From Bog-756 sp963738545 (GTDB lineage: Bacteria; Actinomycetota; Acidimicrobiia; Acidimicrobiales; RAAP-2), in the NCBI GenBank assembly GCA_963738545.1, contig CAVTXA010000007.1:806001-870000 (forward strand): a stretch of 64,000 bases of DNA, written 5' to 3'. The position numbers and the translations under genes are program-made. The notes below the pieces were generated by a model. It saw nothing but the letters and a program-made list of their open reading frames with translations. It was not told the DNA's origin and did not search any database. This document shows positions 7,782 to 14,314 of this stretch, in pieces (position 1 is the stretch's first letter; every line of letters starts with the position of its first letter).

Positions 7782-8498
7782 ATGAGTGAACCAGACCAGA
7801 AGGTCGCCATCGTCACGGGAGGCTCGCAGGGCATCGGCGCCGGACTCGTCGCCGAGTACCGGCGGCGGGGCTGGGCCGTCGTGGCCACATCTCGGACGAT
7901 CGAGGCCGATGATGACCCGGGTGTGCTCACCGTCAACGGCGATATCTCCGAAGCGGCCACCACTGACCGGATCATCAGCGGGGCACTGGAGCATTTCGGC
8001 CGCATCGACAGTCTCATCAACAATGCCGGGGTGTACATCTCCAAGCCGTTCACCGACTACACCGCCGATGACTACGAGACTGTGGTCAGCGTCAATCTCA
8101 CCGGGTTCTTCACGCTGACGCAGCGCACCATCGTCGAGATGCTGAAGCGGGGAGCGGGCCACATCGTGAGCATCACCACGACCCTCGCCGACTACGCCAA
8201 CACGAGCGCACCCTCTGTCTTGACATCGCTCACCAAAGGCGGCATTGCCTCGGCCACCAAGTCACTCGCCGTCGAGTATGCCTCCCGTGGCATCCGGGTG
8301 AACGCCGTGTCGCCAGGCATTATTCAGACGCCGGTGCATCCGGTGAAGAGCTACGCCGGGCTCGGCTCCCAGCTTCCCCCGATGGGGCACGTGGGCCAGG
8401 TCGGTGACATCGTCGATGGCATCCTCTTCCTCGAGTCGTCGCCGTTCATTACCGGCGAGATCCTGCACATCGATGGCGGCCAGATCGCCGGCCACTGA
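7782..8498 (+). CDS. Short-chain dehydrogenase/reductase family protein, atypical active site
   Basis: 238 residues. Cofactor motif VTGGSQGIGAGLV (TGxxxGIG), NNAG in LINNAGVYISKPF, and the C-terminal PGIIQTP and GEILHIDGG. The usual catalytic Y-x-x-x-K is not present: the aligned region reads SVLTSLTKGGIASATKSLAV, with Thr in place of Tyr, and the usual catalytic serine region is SITTTLADY. Some SDR subgroups are known with this loss, and their reaction is often unclear. GGGGAGAG lies just upstream of the ATG, and the gene is likely co-transcribed with the isomerase-like gene. Confidence 0.87.
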   Translation: MSEPDQKVAIVTGGSQGIGAGLVAEYRRRGWAVVATSRTIEADDDPGVLTVNGDISEAATTDRIISGALEHFGRIDSLINNAGVYISKPFTDYTADDYETVVSVNLTGFFTLTQRTIVEMLKRGAGHIVSITTTLADYANTSAPSVLTSLTKGGIASATKSLAVEYASRGIRVNAVSPGIIQTPVHPVKSYAGLGSQLPPMGHVGQVGDIVDGILFLESSPFITGEILHIDGGQIAGH

Positions 8499-8763
8499 CG
8501 CGAGGACCGTTCGGTTCGGGTGTACTCACAAGAGGGCGTCTCCACTGGCTGGCCACCTCGACATCGAGCCCCGGGCGGGTAGCCAGCTGTGGATCACAAG
8601 AGTTCGGAGCATCGCTCCTCGGATGCCGCCCCGAGCAGCTCAAATCGCAGTCAAGGACACGTAATACATGTTGCCGGTCCAGGTCAGATTGCGATCAGCA
8701 AGCACATCCGTTCAGTGAGTGCTGCCGAGTCGGCGATCCGGGATACCCCGATTACGACATCCG
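8499..8763. other. Intergenic region, convergent genes, nothing recognised
   Basis: About 265 bp between the SDR stop and the stop of the minus-strand DUF1801 gene. Small frames here have no coding features, and no clear hairpin with a T-run was seen. This is the left boundary of the accessory island. Confidence 0.4.
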
Positions 8764-9141
8764 CTAACCGAGGTCTTGCGACTCGAATTCGGCCACTCTT
8801 GCCAGCATCAGTGCCTTCAGGAGATCGATCGGCAGCTCCCGCGTGTACGGCAACTTGATGAAGCCTTCGCCGAACTCGTAGCCGGCAGATTGGACGGCAG
8901 CCTTCTGGCTACCGAAGAACTCCGGAGAGAACCGCAATGAACAGTGACGTTTGAAGTTCTGCAGCATCCACTGGTTCGTATTCTCTCCACGGACGTACAC
9001 GGGTAGGTTCCACTTGAGTACTTCACGTGCTTCCGGATCGACTTCGGCACTCAATGTGCGGAGCGCTTCGAGATGAGGTCGCTGCACGTCGTCTAGTTGT
9101 GCGAAGTAATCATCGACGCTTGCTCGCTTCGGCATGGGCAT
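8764..9141 (-). CDS. DUF1801 domain protein
   Basis: 125 residues. MPKRASVDDYFAQLDDVQRP, then LRTLSAEVDPEAREVLKWNL, PVYVRGENTNQWMLQNFKRH, CSLRFSPEF and a C-terminal FIKLPYTRELPIDLLKALML match the DUF1801/YdhG-like fold. B. subtilis members include a frataxin-like protein, but the role here is unknown. The start is the ATG at 9141 or 9135. Confidence 0.83.
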   Translation of the reverse strand: MPMPKRASVDDYFAQLDDVQRPHLEALRTLSAEVDPEAREVLKWNLPVYVRGENTNQWMLQNFKRHCSLRFSPEFFGSQKAAVQSAGYEFGEGFIKLPYTRELPIDLLKALMLARVAEFESQDLG

Positions 9142-9218
9142 AGGCTGAATCTAGCTCCTGGCTTCGGGGCATCCCTCGCTTCTGACGATGGGTGAGAGTG
9201 CCGAAGGGTCCTCGTCAA

Positions 9219-9656
9219 CTACGCCCCGTTGGAGATCAGGACAGCGATGGCCCGTTCCGCAGCCTCGCGCACTCTCGGCGTCGGATCGCTCCGTAACCGC
9301 ACCAGGTCGTCGAACGCGGCAGCGACGATGTGCTTCTCGACCACTCTGGCAGCCATCTCACGTACCCTCCACGATGCGTCGGCGAACACGCCAAGCAACG
9401 CGGGGACGGCCCCGTCAGCCCACGCGTACAGGAGGCCGCGGAGTGCCCAAACCCGAGGCCAATAGCCGGTTAGGCCACCCTCGGCGCCATCGAGAACCGC
9501 CCCTGCGGCGGGCCCGGCCAGTACGACGAGCAGTCGGCGATCGACGGATGTCTCGTTCAGGATGTCGGTGCACCCATCCACCACAGCGTCAATACCATGA
9601 AGTCTGCACTCTGCTTCGATGCTCTGGCGAGGGGTCAGGTCCCACTTGCGACTCAT
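9219..9656 (-). CDS. HEAT-repeat-like helical protein
   Basis: About 145 residues from the ATG at 9656 (MSRKWDLTPRQSIEAECRLH). The C-terminal half shows paired helices: VPALLGVFADASWRVREMAA, then VVEKHIVAAAFDDLVRLRSD, then PTPRVREAAERAIAVLI. The D-x-x-x-x-V-R-x-x-A repeat is typical of HEAT-like repeats. These are protein-binding scaffolds; the partner is unknown. An upstream ATG at 9692 would add 12 residues. It lies just left of the toxin-antitoxin row and is transcribed away from it. Confidence 0.75.
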   Translation of the reverse strand: MSRKWDLTPRQSIEAECRLHGIDAVVDGCTDILNETSVDRRLLVVLAGPAAGAVLDGAEGGLTGYWPRVWALRGLLYAWADGAVPALLGVFADASWRVREMAARVVEKHIVAAAFDDLVRLRSDPTPRVREAAERAIAVLISNGA

Positions 9657-9851
9657 GCCATCCACATTGCCCTGCTTCGGCCCCAATGGCAATCGCTACT
9701 GCGCGTCGAAAGAGCCACTGAGACTCACTCGAGCGGTCGAGGCAGACCGTCATTGTCCCGACGGTCAGGGATGCTCCGTCTGGACCTAGACCTGTCGCTG
9801 CTGCGCAATCAGAGCTCGGCCGCGAGCAGCTTCCAGGGCCCGGGCCCACCT

Positions 9852-9883
9852 TTGAGATCCAATTGATAGCGTGATATTATAAT
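9852..9883 (+). promoter_or_regulatory. Promoter of the RHH/Doc pair, leaderless
   Basis: TTGAGA (9852-9857), a 17-base spacer and TATTAT (9875-9880) put the transcription start at about 9887, which is the ATG itself. ATTATAAT (9876-9883) is an 8 bp palindrome over the -10 box and may be part of the operator bound by the RHH protein. Confidence 0.6.
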
Positions 9884-9886
9884 GGC

Positions 9887-10099
9887 ATGACGAAAAAGAC
9901 CACCACGATCCGGATGCCCGAGGAACTGGCCACCACGGTGGAGGTCGTCGCTCGGGGGCGAGGTATCAGCGTCAACACGCTCGTCCTCGACGCGTTGACC
10001 GCCGAAGTCGAGCGGGTGCGCCACGACGAAGAGTTCATGGGCAGGCTCCGTGAGATCACCGAGCGCGACCGGGAGATCCTTGACCGATTGGCGCAGTGA
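9887..10099 (+). CDS. Ribbon-helix-helix antitoxin
   Basis: 70 residues. KKTTTIRMPEELATTVEVVA gives the beta strand and first helix of an Arc/MetJ/CopG-like fold, then RGRGISVNTLVLDALTAEVE the second helix. The charged C-terminal tail would wrap the toxin. It overlaps the Doc-type toxin gene by 4 bases (GTGA). A decayed second copy lies at 14832-15040. It probably represses its own promoter, as known for antitoxins of this kind. Confidence 0.85.
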   Translation: MTKKTTTIRMPEELATTVEVVARGRGISVNTLVLDALTAEVERVRHDEEFMGRLREITERDREILDRLAQ

Positions 10100-10485
10100 G
10101 GTACCTGAGTTTGGGTGAGGCGCTGGTCGTGGCAGAAGCCGTGACTGGTCTCGACCTCACCACGTTGGCCCGGAGTCCGCGGATTGACCTGCTTGACTCA
10201 GCCCTTCACGCTCCTCAGGCATCCTTCGGGGGTCAAGACCTCTACCCGGAGTTCATCGACAAGGCCGCAGTCCTCACCGTGAGGATCGCACGAAACCACC
10301 CGCTGATGGACGGCAACAAGCGGCTCGCTTGGACCTGCCTGGTCATGTTCGTGATGCTGAACGGGCGCCGTCTCGAGGTTCCGGCCGATGACGCCGTGTC
10401 GACGATGTTGTCGGTGGCCGCCGGCGAGCTCGACGAAGGTGGTATGGCTCTTTGGCTTGCTGATTGGGTCGAGCTTGTCTCATAG
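10096..10485 (+). CDS. Doc/Fic-family toxin (death-on-curing type)
   Basis: 129 residues. The Fic core is HPLMDGNKRLAW (residues about 73-84), matching H-x-F/L-x-x-G-N-K-R; Doc proteins phosphorylate EF-Tu. Upstream are the usual Doc helices (LSLGEALVVAEAVTG, LLDSALHAPQASFGG, DLYPEFIDKAAVLTVRIARN), and the C-terminus is all helical. The GTG start overlaps the antitoxin stop. Doc is normally paired with Phd; here it is paired with an RHH protein, a combination also seen in actinobacteria. Confidence 0.88.
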   Translation: MRYLSLGEALVVAEAVTGLDLTTLARSPRIDLLDSALHAPQASFGGQDLYPEFIDKAAVLTVRIARNHPLMDGNKRLAWTCLVMFVMLNGRRLEVPADDAVSTMLSVAAGELDEGGMALWLADWVELVS

Positions 10486-10592
10486 GAATGCTCCTCACCG
10501 CTGCCCACGAAAAGCACGTGAACGAAGGGCCGGGTCTGGGTCGACGGCATGAACTGAACTGAGCTTCGTCGAGTTCGCCATGTTCATCGATG

Positions 10593-11052
10593 TCACGAGA
10601 GACCAGCAAGTTTGTACAGCACCAGGGATCCAGCAACTGCAACGTTGAGTGACTGGCCGACACCCACCATGGGGATCTCGACCACCTGATCGAGATAGCT
10701 CCGGACCTCAGGAGGGAGTCCGGAGTGCTCGTGTCCCAGGAGAACCACCGTGTGCTTGATGGCTTGACGAACGTGTTGGAGTTGAATCGAGTCCTCGTCG
10801 AGTTCCACTCCGATGATTTGAGCCCCACATGTCTTCTGGCGTCCGATCCAACCGATCTTCGACTCCACCCAATGGATGCAAGGTCTCGTCACCAGGGTGT
10901 CACCCCGTTTGAGTGCCTTGTGGTGGTGCTCCGTATCGGGAACTGCCATGCAGGCTCCAACGGAATCACAACTTCGCAGCAGAGTTCCGAGATTCGCCCC
11001 AGTACGCGACCCATAGCGGCGCCACGATGAGGTGATTGGTGCATGGCAGCGG
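10593..11052 (-). pseudogene. SpoU/TrmH-type RNA methyltransferase, frameshifted near its N-terminus
   Basis: SPOUT methyltransferase features: ANLGTLLRSCDSVGACMAVP, then VVLLGHEHSGLP and the knot segment VEIPMVGVGQSLNVAVAGSL. Family members begin with a block like IVAPLWV-D-x-G-A-N-L-G. Here TNHLIVAPLWVAY lies in one frame and GANLGTLLRSC in the next; one extra base near 11010 explains this. The gene is therefore disrupted or carries a sequence error. Translation from an internal start would give up to 163 aa. A second, more decayed copy of part of this gene is at 15045-15262. Its position between Doc and the first tRNA-derived repeat makes it part of the same cassette. Confidence 0.75.
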
Positions 11053-11281
11053 TGACCGACGGCGATCGGAATGCTCATCGCCACGTCGATTCCGGCGACT
11101 CAAGGAGTCCGAACGCTCTCCCAGGGGTCTTCGGACAATGAGCTCATGGGCATCGGACTTCGCGGCGTCCGTGGGCCTTCGTTGTCGAAGATGCCATGGT
11201 AGCCACCAATGCTCGCGGGAGCGACACCCAAAGCAGGCCGGGCGACTTGCAGCATCGCAACTATCAACTTCAAGCCACCGA

Positions 11282-11328
11282 GCAGTCCCAACAGGGTTCG
11301 AACCCGTGTCTCCACCGCGAGAGACGGA
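11282..11328 (-). repeat. Repeat A: tRNA-Glu(CUC) 3'-half-like sequence, degenerate
   Basis: Minus-strand order: anticodon-arm remnant (altered loop), GAGAC, a T arm with TTCGAAC loop and 5 bp stem (one substitution), then TGGGACT acceptor strand. It is the most diverged of the five copies, with the anticodon arm one base short. It begins about 200 bp upstream (on the minus strand, 3') of the frameshifted methyltransferase's N-terminus. Confidence 0.75.
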
Positions 11329-11472
11329 ACGGATCGTCGCACTTGAGGTCATCCAGCCCCAGGACGTGTCATTTCAGGAGGTCAAATCACCCGATTTCGA
11401 CGACCAGTGGAACGCCCTGACCCGCGATGCGACACCATGGAACCGATTTGTTGGGTGAAATGTTGGGTTTCT
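11329..11472 (+). repeat. Type I tail after repeat A
   Basis: About 145 bp related to the tails at 12998 and 13858. Shared blocks are GGAACGGATCGT, GTCATTTC, GGTCAAAT, GCGACACCATGGAACCGATT and the terminal pair TGTTGGGTGAAA TGTTGGGT, an 8-mer repeated with a 12-base period. Its role is unknown; it may be an arm-type recombinase or accessory-protein site. Confidence 0.75.
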
Positions 11473-11506
11473 CTGGCCACTGGGACGACTCCCTGGCTCT
11501 TGACCT

Positions 11507-11536
11507 GTATATACGACTGTTACTTTCGTATATACT
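11507..11536 (+). promoter_or_regulatory. vapBC promoter and operator palindrome
   Basis: GTATATACGA (11507-11516) and TCGTATATAC (11526-11535) form a perfect 10 bp inverted repeat with a 9-base spacer. TATACT (11531-11536) is a good -10 box ending six bases before the ATG at 11543, so the mRNA is probably leaderless. The palindrome covers the promoter, as expected for VapB or VapBC autorepression. Confidence 0.75.
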
Positions 11537-11542
11537 CAGGAG

Positions 11543-11737
11543 ATGACCAAGCGGCTCGTGGACATTGATGAAGAAGCTCTCGATGCTGCCCGATCGCAGC
11601 TGGGAACGACCACGATCAAGGCCACTGTGAACGAGGCGCTTCGGCTGGCCGGTTCCGACCGGTCAGAGGTCGTCCGCAATTCGATGGACGTGCTTTCAGC
11701 CATGCCCTTCTCTGATCGAGATGAAGCGTGGCGCTGA
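11543..11737 (+). CDS. vapB: VapB-type antitoxin
   Basis: 64 residues: MTKRLVDIDEEALDAARSQL, then GTTTIKATVNEALRLAG. The beta strand followed by K-x-T-V-N-x-A-L marks an RHH antitoxin of the VapB/Arc type. The C-terminal NSMDVLSAMPFSDRDEAWR tail would thread into the PIN toxin. It overlaps vapC by 10 bases. Confidence 0.88.
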   Translation: MTKRLVDIDEEALDAARSQLGTTTIKATVNEALRLAGSDRSEVVRNSMDVLSAMPFSDRDEAWR

Positions 11738-12141
11738 CCCATCTTGTCGACACCAGCGTCCTAACCCGCGTCGGCTCCCCCTCCGTGCGATCGGCGCTCG
11801 AGCCCCTCGTTGAAGCTAGTTCGGCGGCCCGGGCAGGTATTTCCGACCTCGAAGTGGGATTCTCTGCCCGCAACAAGAAGGAGTTGGACCAGCTGATCGG
11901 TGCGCTCCAACTACTCGAACTCGTTGAGACGTCGGCGGCACATGTCGCTCGGGCCCGCCAGACTCAGAGGCTTATGTCGGCGAGGCGCCAGCGGGGCCGA
12001 AAGGTACCGGACCTACTGATCGCTGCCGCAGCCGAGGAGCACGGTCTAACGCTCCTGCACTACGACGCCGATTTTGATCTCATCGCGGAGGTCACCGGAC
12101 AGTCCTGCCAATGGGTCGTCACCAAGGGATCTGTCGACTGA
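11728..12141 (+). CDS. vapC: VapC-type PIN-domain toxin ribonuclease
   Basis: 137 residues. PIN-domain acidic residues are visible: D in HLVDTSVLTR, E in ISDLEVGFSAR, D in KVPDLLIAAAAEEHG, and D in LLHYDADFDLIAEVTGQ. These bind Mg2+ for site-specific RNA cleavage (VapC toxins cut tRNA or rRNA). The GTG start lies inside vapB, so the genes are coupled. The next tRNA-derived repeat begins 47 bp after the stop. Confidence 0.92.
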   Translation: MALTHLVDTSVLTRVGSPSVRSALEPLVEASSAARAGISDLEVGFSARNKKELDQLIGALQLLELVETSAAHVARARQTQRLMSARRQRGRKVPDLLIAAAAEEHGLTLLHYDADFDLIAEVTGQSCQWVVTKGSVD

Positions 12142-12188
12142 GACCGACAGATGGTTCCAAGCACTGCAGCGATGCAACTCTCGAACTC

Positions 12189-12236
12189 GCAGTCCCAACG
12201 GGGTTCGAAACCCGTGTCTCCACCTTGAGAGGGCGA
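12189..12236 (-). repeat. Repeat B: tRNA-Glu(CUC) 3'-half-like sequence
   Basis: On the minus strand: CGCCCTCTCAAGGTGG (anticodon arm with CTC anticodon), AGAC, a T arm with one extra T in the loop (GGGTTTCGAAC), and TGGGACT then G. It begins 47 bp after the vapC stop. Confidence 0.82.
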
Positions 12237-12361
12237 TCGGGACCAATCATGGGGATCGGGTGCCCTGCTCCAGTTCTGTCCTGTTGGGGCGACCGTCCAT
12301 CTGGTCCGCCCGAATCATCTTGAGTTTCGTGGATTTCAGTAGCAAACCCAAGTAGCAGGCA
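12237..12361 (+). repeat. Type II tail after repeat B
   Basis: About 125 bp that differ from the type I tails but share blocks with the tail at 14650: TCCTGTTG, CGTCCA and the terminal TTCAGTAGCAAA followed by a second AGTAGCA. The AGTAGCA-type 8-mer is again repeated at a period of 12-13 bases. Confidence 0.68.
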
Positions 12362-12400
12362 GGGTGCGCCGAGATCGCGGATAGCCCTGGCCCATTTAGG

Positions 12401-12418
12401 ACCACTAGTGGTTACAAT
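12401..12418 (+). promoter_or_regulatory. Promoter with 12 bp palindrome for the unknown cassette
   Basis: ACCACTAGTGGT (12401-12412) is a perfect palindrome directly followed by TACAAT (12413-12418), a -10 box that ends seven bases before the GTG at 12426. This suggests a leaderless mRNA and an operator between -35 and -10, perhaps bound by the HTH protein at 12584. Confidence 0.6.
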
Positions 12419-12425
12419 GGGACCA

Positions 12426-12587
12426 GTGATCAGAGTTGAGCTTGAACGCATTGAGGCACTCGAGCTTCTTGGGATGACGTTGGCCCATCTCAACGATGCC
12501 GAGGCGAAAGCCGAGACGTCACCTCGGGTGCCACTGCTGATGGCAATCCGGGACAAGCTTGCTCTCGGGCTGAGGGAGGAACTGTGA
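12426..12587 (+). CDS. Small unknown protein, first gene of a two-gene cassette
   Basis: 53 residues: MIRVELERIEALELLGMTLA, then HLNDAEAKAETSPRVPLLMA, then IRDKLALGLREEL. It is highly charged and helical, with no family I recognise. The GTG at 12426 is favoured because the -10 box TACAAT lies so close that the ATG at 12417 could not be in the mRNA. The stop overlaps the next gene by 4 bases (GTGA), the same coupling as the neighbouring toxin-antitoxin pairs. Confidence 0.65.
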   Translation: MIRVELERIEALELLGMTLAHLNDAEAKAETSPRVPLLMAIRDKLALGLREEL

Positions 12588-12847
12588 GTTATAGCGAAGT
12601 CGAGGCTTCAGCGGCGACAGCCGCTATGGACAAATATCGAGGTGGTGAAAGTGGCGAGGCCGGTGCCGCTCTCGTCGTAGTGGGTCTCAGCGCAGCCCGG
12701 GCCTCCAGGGAATCACAGTTCCGTGACGACATGATTCGAGTCGCCCATCGGGCTGGGGTGTCGATCCGTCAGCTCGCCGACGTCTCGGGCCTCGGTCGCA
12801 AGGCCGTCACGGCGATCGTTTCGTCCAACGCCAACGTTCAGGATTGA
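12584..12847 (+). CDS. Small HTH-like protein, second gene of the unknown cassette
   Basis: 87 residues. The N-terminal half is alanine- and glycine-rich (ASAATAAMDKYRGGESGEAG, ALVVVGLSAARASRESQFRD). The C-terminal half, MIRVAHRAGVSIRQLADVSG then LGRKAVTAIVSSN, has the spacing of a helix-turn-helix. The gene order (small acidic protein, then HTH protein), overlap, leaderless promoter and position between tRNA-derived repeats suggest a toxin-antitoxin-like pair, but no toxin fold is recognisable. Repeat C begins 104 bp after the stop. Confidence 0.68.
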   Translation: MSYSEVEASAATAAMDKYRGGESGEAGAALVVVGLSAARASRESQFRDDMIRVAHRAGVSIRQLADVSGLGRKAVTAIVSSNANVQD

Positions 12848-12951
12848 CCGGTACGTCGCTGATGACAAACGTCCGAAGTGCCCTCGGTGGCTGGCAACTT
12901 GGCAGAGCTCAATCTGGCCGTCGACTCTGGCAGTCGCCACGACCCTACTGA

Positions 12952-12997
12952 GCATTCCAACGGGGTTCGAACCCGTGTCTCCACCTTGAGAGTGCGG
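12952..12997 (-). repeat. Repeat C: tRNA-Glu(CUC) 3'-half-like sequence
   Basis: Minus strand: CCGCACTCTCAAGGTGG, AGAC, intact T arm (ACGGG TTCGAAC CCCGT), then TGGAATG, where the acceptor strand differs from the other copies. One substitution also weakens the anticodon stem or loop. Confidence 0.82.
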
Positions 12998-13140
12998 AAC
13001 GGATCGTGGCAGCGTGATCCAGCTGGTCCCAGGAGATGTCATTTCGGCAGGTCAAAACGGCCATCATCAACTATCGGTGAAACGAGCTGATCCGCCCTGC
13101 AACACCCTGCGACGGATTTGTTGGGTGAAGTTGGGTTTTC
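12998..13140 (+). repeat. Type I tail after repeat C
   Basis: Closest to the tail at 13858: GGCAGCGTGATCCAG, GATGTCATTT, GGCAGGTCAAA, CTGCAACACCCTG and GGATTTGTTGGGTGAA. The final 8-mer pair is spaced 10 bases rather than 12. An internal GGATC/GATCC inverted repeat lies at about 13002-13020. Confidence 0.8.
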
Positions 13141-13146
13141 TTGCCA

Positions 13147-13181
13147 TAACGCTTGCCGTTATTAACGCTACTCGTTACTAT
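13147..13181 (+). promoter_or_regulatory. higBA promoter with duplicated operator
   Basis: TAACG-N5-CGTTA occurs twice (13147-13161 and 13163-13177), 16 bases apart. TTGCCG (13153-13158), 17-base spacer, TACTAT (13176-13181) form a promoter placing the start at the GTG at 13189. The two palindromes fully cover it. Confidence 0.72.
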
Positions 13182-13188
13182 CGGTGAT

Positions 13189-13470
13189 GTGATCCGGTCG
13201 TTCCGAGACAAGGAGACCGAGCGGATCTGGAGGAGGCAACGGGTCCGGCACCTTGACGACGGCACTCAAAGGATCGCCCTCCGCAAGCTGCTGATCCTCG
13301 ACGCTGCCGAGGTTCTCGGCGACCTGAGGGTCCCTCCGGGCAATCGACTTGAAAAGCTGAAGGGCGACCGCGCCGGCTCGTACAGCATCCGTGTCAACCA
13401 GCAATGGAGGATCTGCTTCAACTGGTCCGACGCTGGCGCCGAAGATGTCGAGCTCATCGACTACCACTGA
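13189..13470 (+). CDS. higB: HigB/RelE-family toxin mRNA endonuclease
   Basis: 93 residues: MIRSFRDKETERIWRRQRV, then LRKLLILDAAEVLGDLRVPP, GNRLEKLKGDRAGSYSIRVN and QQWRICFNWSDAGAEDVELI, ending DYH. This is the classic HigB (RelE-like) pattern; the toxin cuts mRNA in the ribosome. I use the GTG at 13189 instead of the upstream start because the promoter sits there. higA follows after 11 bp. Confidence 0.93.
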   Translation: MIRSFRDKETERIWRRQRVRHLDDGTQRIALRKLLILDAAEVLGDLRVPPGNRLEKLKGDRAGSYSIRVNQQWRICFNWSDAGAEDVELIDYH

Positions 13471-13481
13471 GAGGAGAATCC

Positions 13482-13784
13482 GTGACCACGCCCACAACCA
13501 TGCCCCCGATCCATCCAGGCGAGGTACTGATGGAGGAGTACCTCGAACCTCTGGGCATCACGCAGCATCGCCTGGCCATCGCCATCGGGGTTCCGCCGCG
13601 GCGCATCAACGAGATCGTCCACGGCAAGCGCAGGATCACCGCCGACACTGCCCTGCGTATGGCGCGCTACTTCGGCACGTCTGAGCGATTCTGGATGAAT
13701 CTCCAGGGGCGCTACGACCTCGAGGTAGAGCGGGACCGCCTGGTTGACACACTCGACGAGATCACGCCGCTCAAAAGCGCCTGA
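13482..13784 (+). CDS. higA: HigA-family antitoxin (XRE HTH)
   Basis: 100 residues: PPIHPGEVLMEEYLEPLGIT, then QHRLAIAIGVPPRRINEIVH as the helix-turn-helix, then GKRRITADTALRMARYFGTS and ERFWMNLQGRYDLEV. This matches HigA/VapA antitoxins almost throughout. GAGAGGAG lies just upstream of the GTG at 13482. It would bind the paired TAACG/CGTTA palindromes upstream of higB. Confidence 0.94.
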   Translation: MTTPTTMPPIHPGEVLMEEYLEPLGITQHRLAIAIGVPPRRINEIVHGKRRITADTALRMARYFGTSERFWMNLQGRYDLEVERDRLVDTLDEITPLKSA

Positions 13785-13810
13785 TCGACCTGAGCGATCC
13801 CTGGAGCTGA

Positions 13811-13857
13811 GCAGTCCCAACGAGGTTCGAACCCGTGCCTCCACCTTGAGAGGGCGG
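13811..13857 (-). repeat. Repeat D: tRNA-Glu(CUC) 3'-half-like sequence
   Basis: Minus strand: CCGCC CTCTCAA GGTGG anticodon arm, AGGC, T arm with one stem change (ACGGG TTCGAAC CTCGT), TGGGACT, G. It begins 26 bp after the higA stop. Confidence 0.87.
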
Positions 13858-14002
13858 AACGGAACGTGGCAGCGTGATCCAGGCGGTCTCAGGGGATGTC
13901 ATTTTGGCAGGTCAAATCCGCCGAACTCGGTGACCCGTGGAACGTGCTGCGCCGCGCTGCAACACCCTGGAACGGATTTGTTGGGTGAAATGTTGGGTTT
14001 TT
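13858..14002 (+). repeat. Type I tail after repeat D
   Basis: About 145 bp matching the tails at 11329 and 12998 over most of their length. It ends with TGTTGGGTGAAA TGTTGGGT, the 8-mer pair with exact 12-base period. Confidence 0.8.
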
Positions 14003-14059
14003 CCCCTGGGAGAGCCAACCAGTATTCGCCTCGCTAGCCGGATACACGGGGTTTCGTAG

Positions 14060-14065
14060 TACACT
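14060..14065 (+). promoter_or_regulatory. -10 box of the BrnT/RelE-like cassette
   Basis: TACACT ends six bases before the GTG at 14072, as at the neighbouring cassettes, suggesting a leaderless mRNA. No convincing -35 box was seen. Confidence 0.45.
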
Positions 14066-14071
14066 TCCTCT

Positions 14072-14314
14072 GTGGAGATTCTCCATTCGGCCTTTCGCCA
14101 TGACATTCAGGCCGAAGACATGCAGCATGTTCTGAACAACGCGTTGGTTATCGAAGAGGTGGCTGACGATCCGATCCGGTATCTGGTGCTCGGACCTGAC
14201 CGGTCAGGGAATCTTCTCGAACTGGTGGTGATGGATCGGCCGCAGGGCCCAGCAATCATTCATGCGATGCCGATGACCGAGCAGTATCGAAGACTTCTGC
14301 CAAAGGGCTGGTGA
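14072..14314 (+). CDS. Toxin-like small protein (BrnT/RelE-like)
   Basis: 80 residues: MEILHSAFRHDIQAEDMQHV, then LNNALVIEEVADDPIRYLVL, GPDRSGNLLELVVMDRPQGP and AIIHAMPMTEQYRRLLPKGW. The order helix, RYLVLGPD strand, LLELVV strand, IIHAMPM strand and a final R-x-L resembles BrnT or DUF4258-type RelE-superfamily toxins, whose targets are RNA. The exact family is uncertain. It overlaps the antitoxin by 4 bases (GTGA). Confidence 0.72.
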   Translation: MEILHSAFRHDIQAEDMQHVLNNALVIEEVADDPIRYLVLGPDRSGNLLELVVMDRPQGPAIIHAMPMTEQYRRLLPKGW

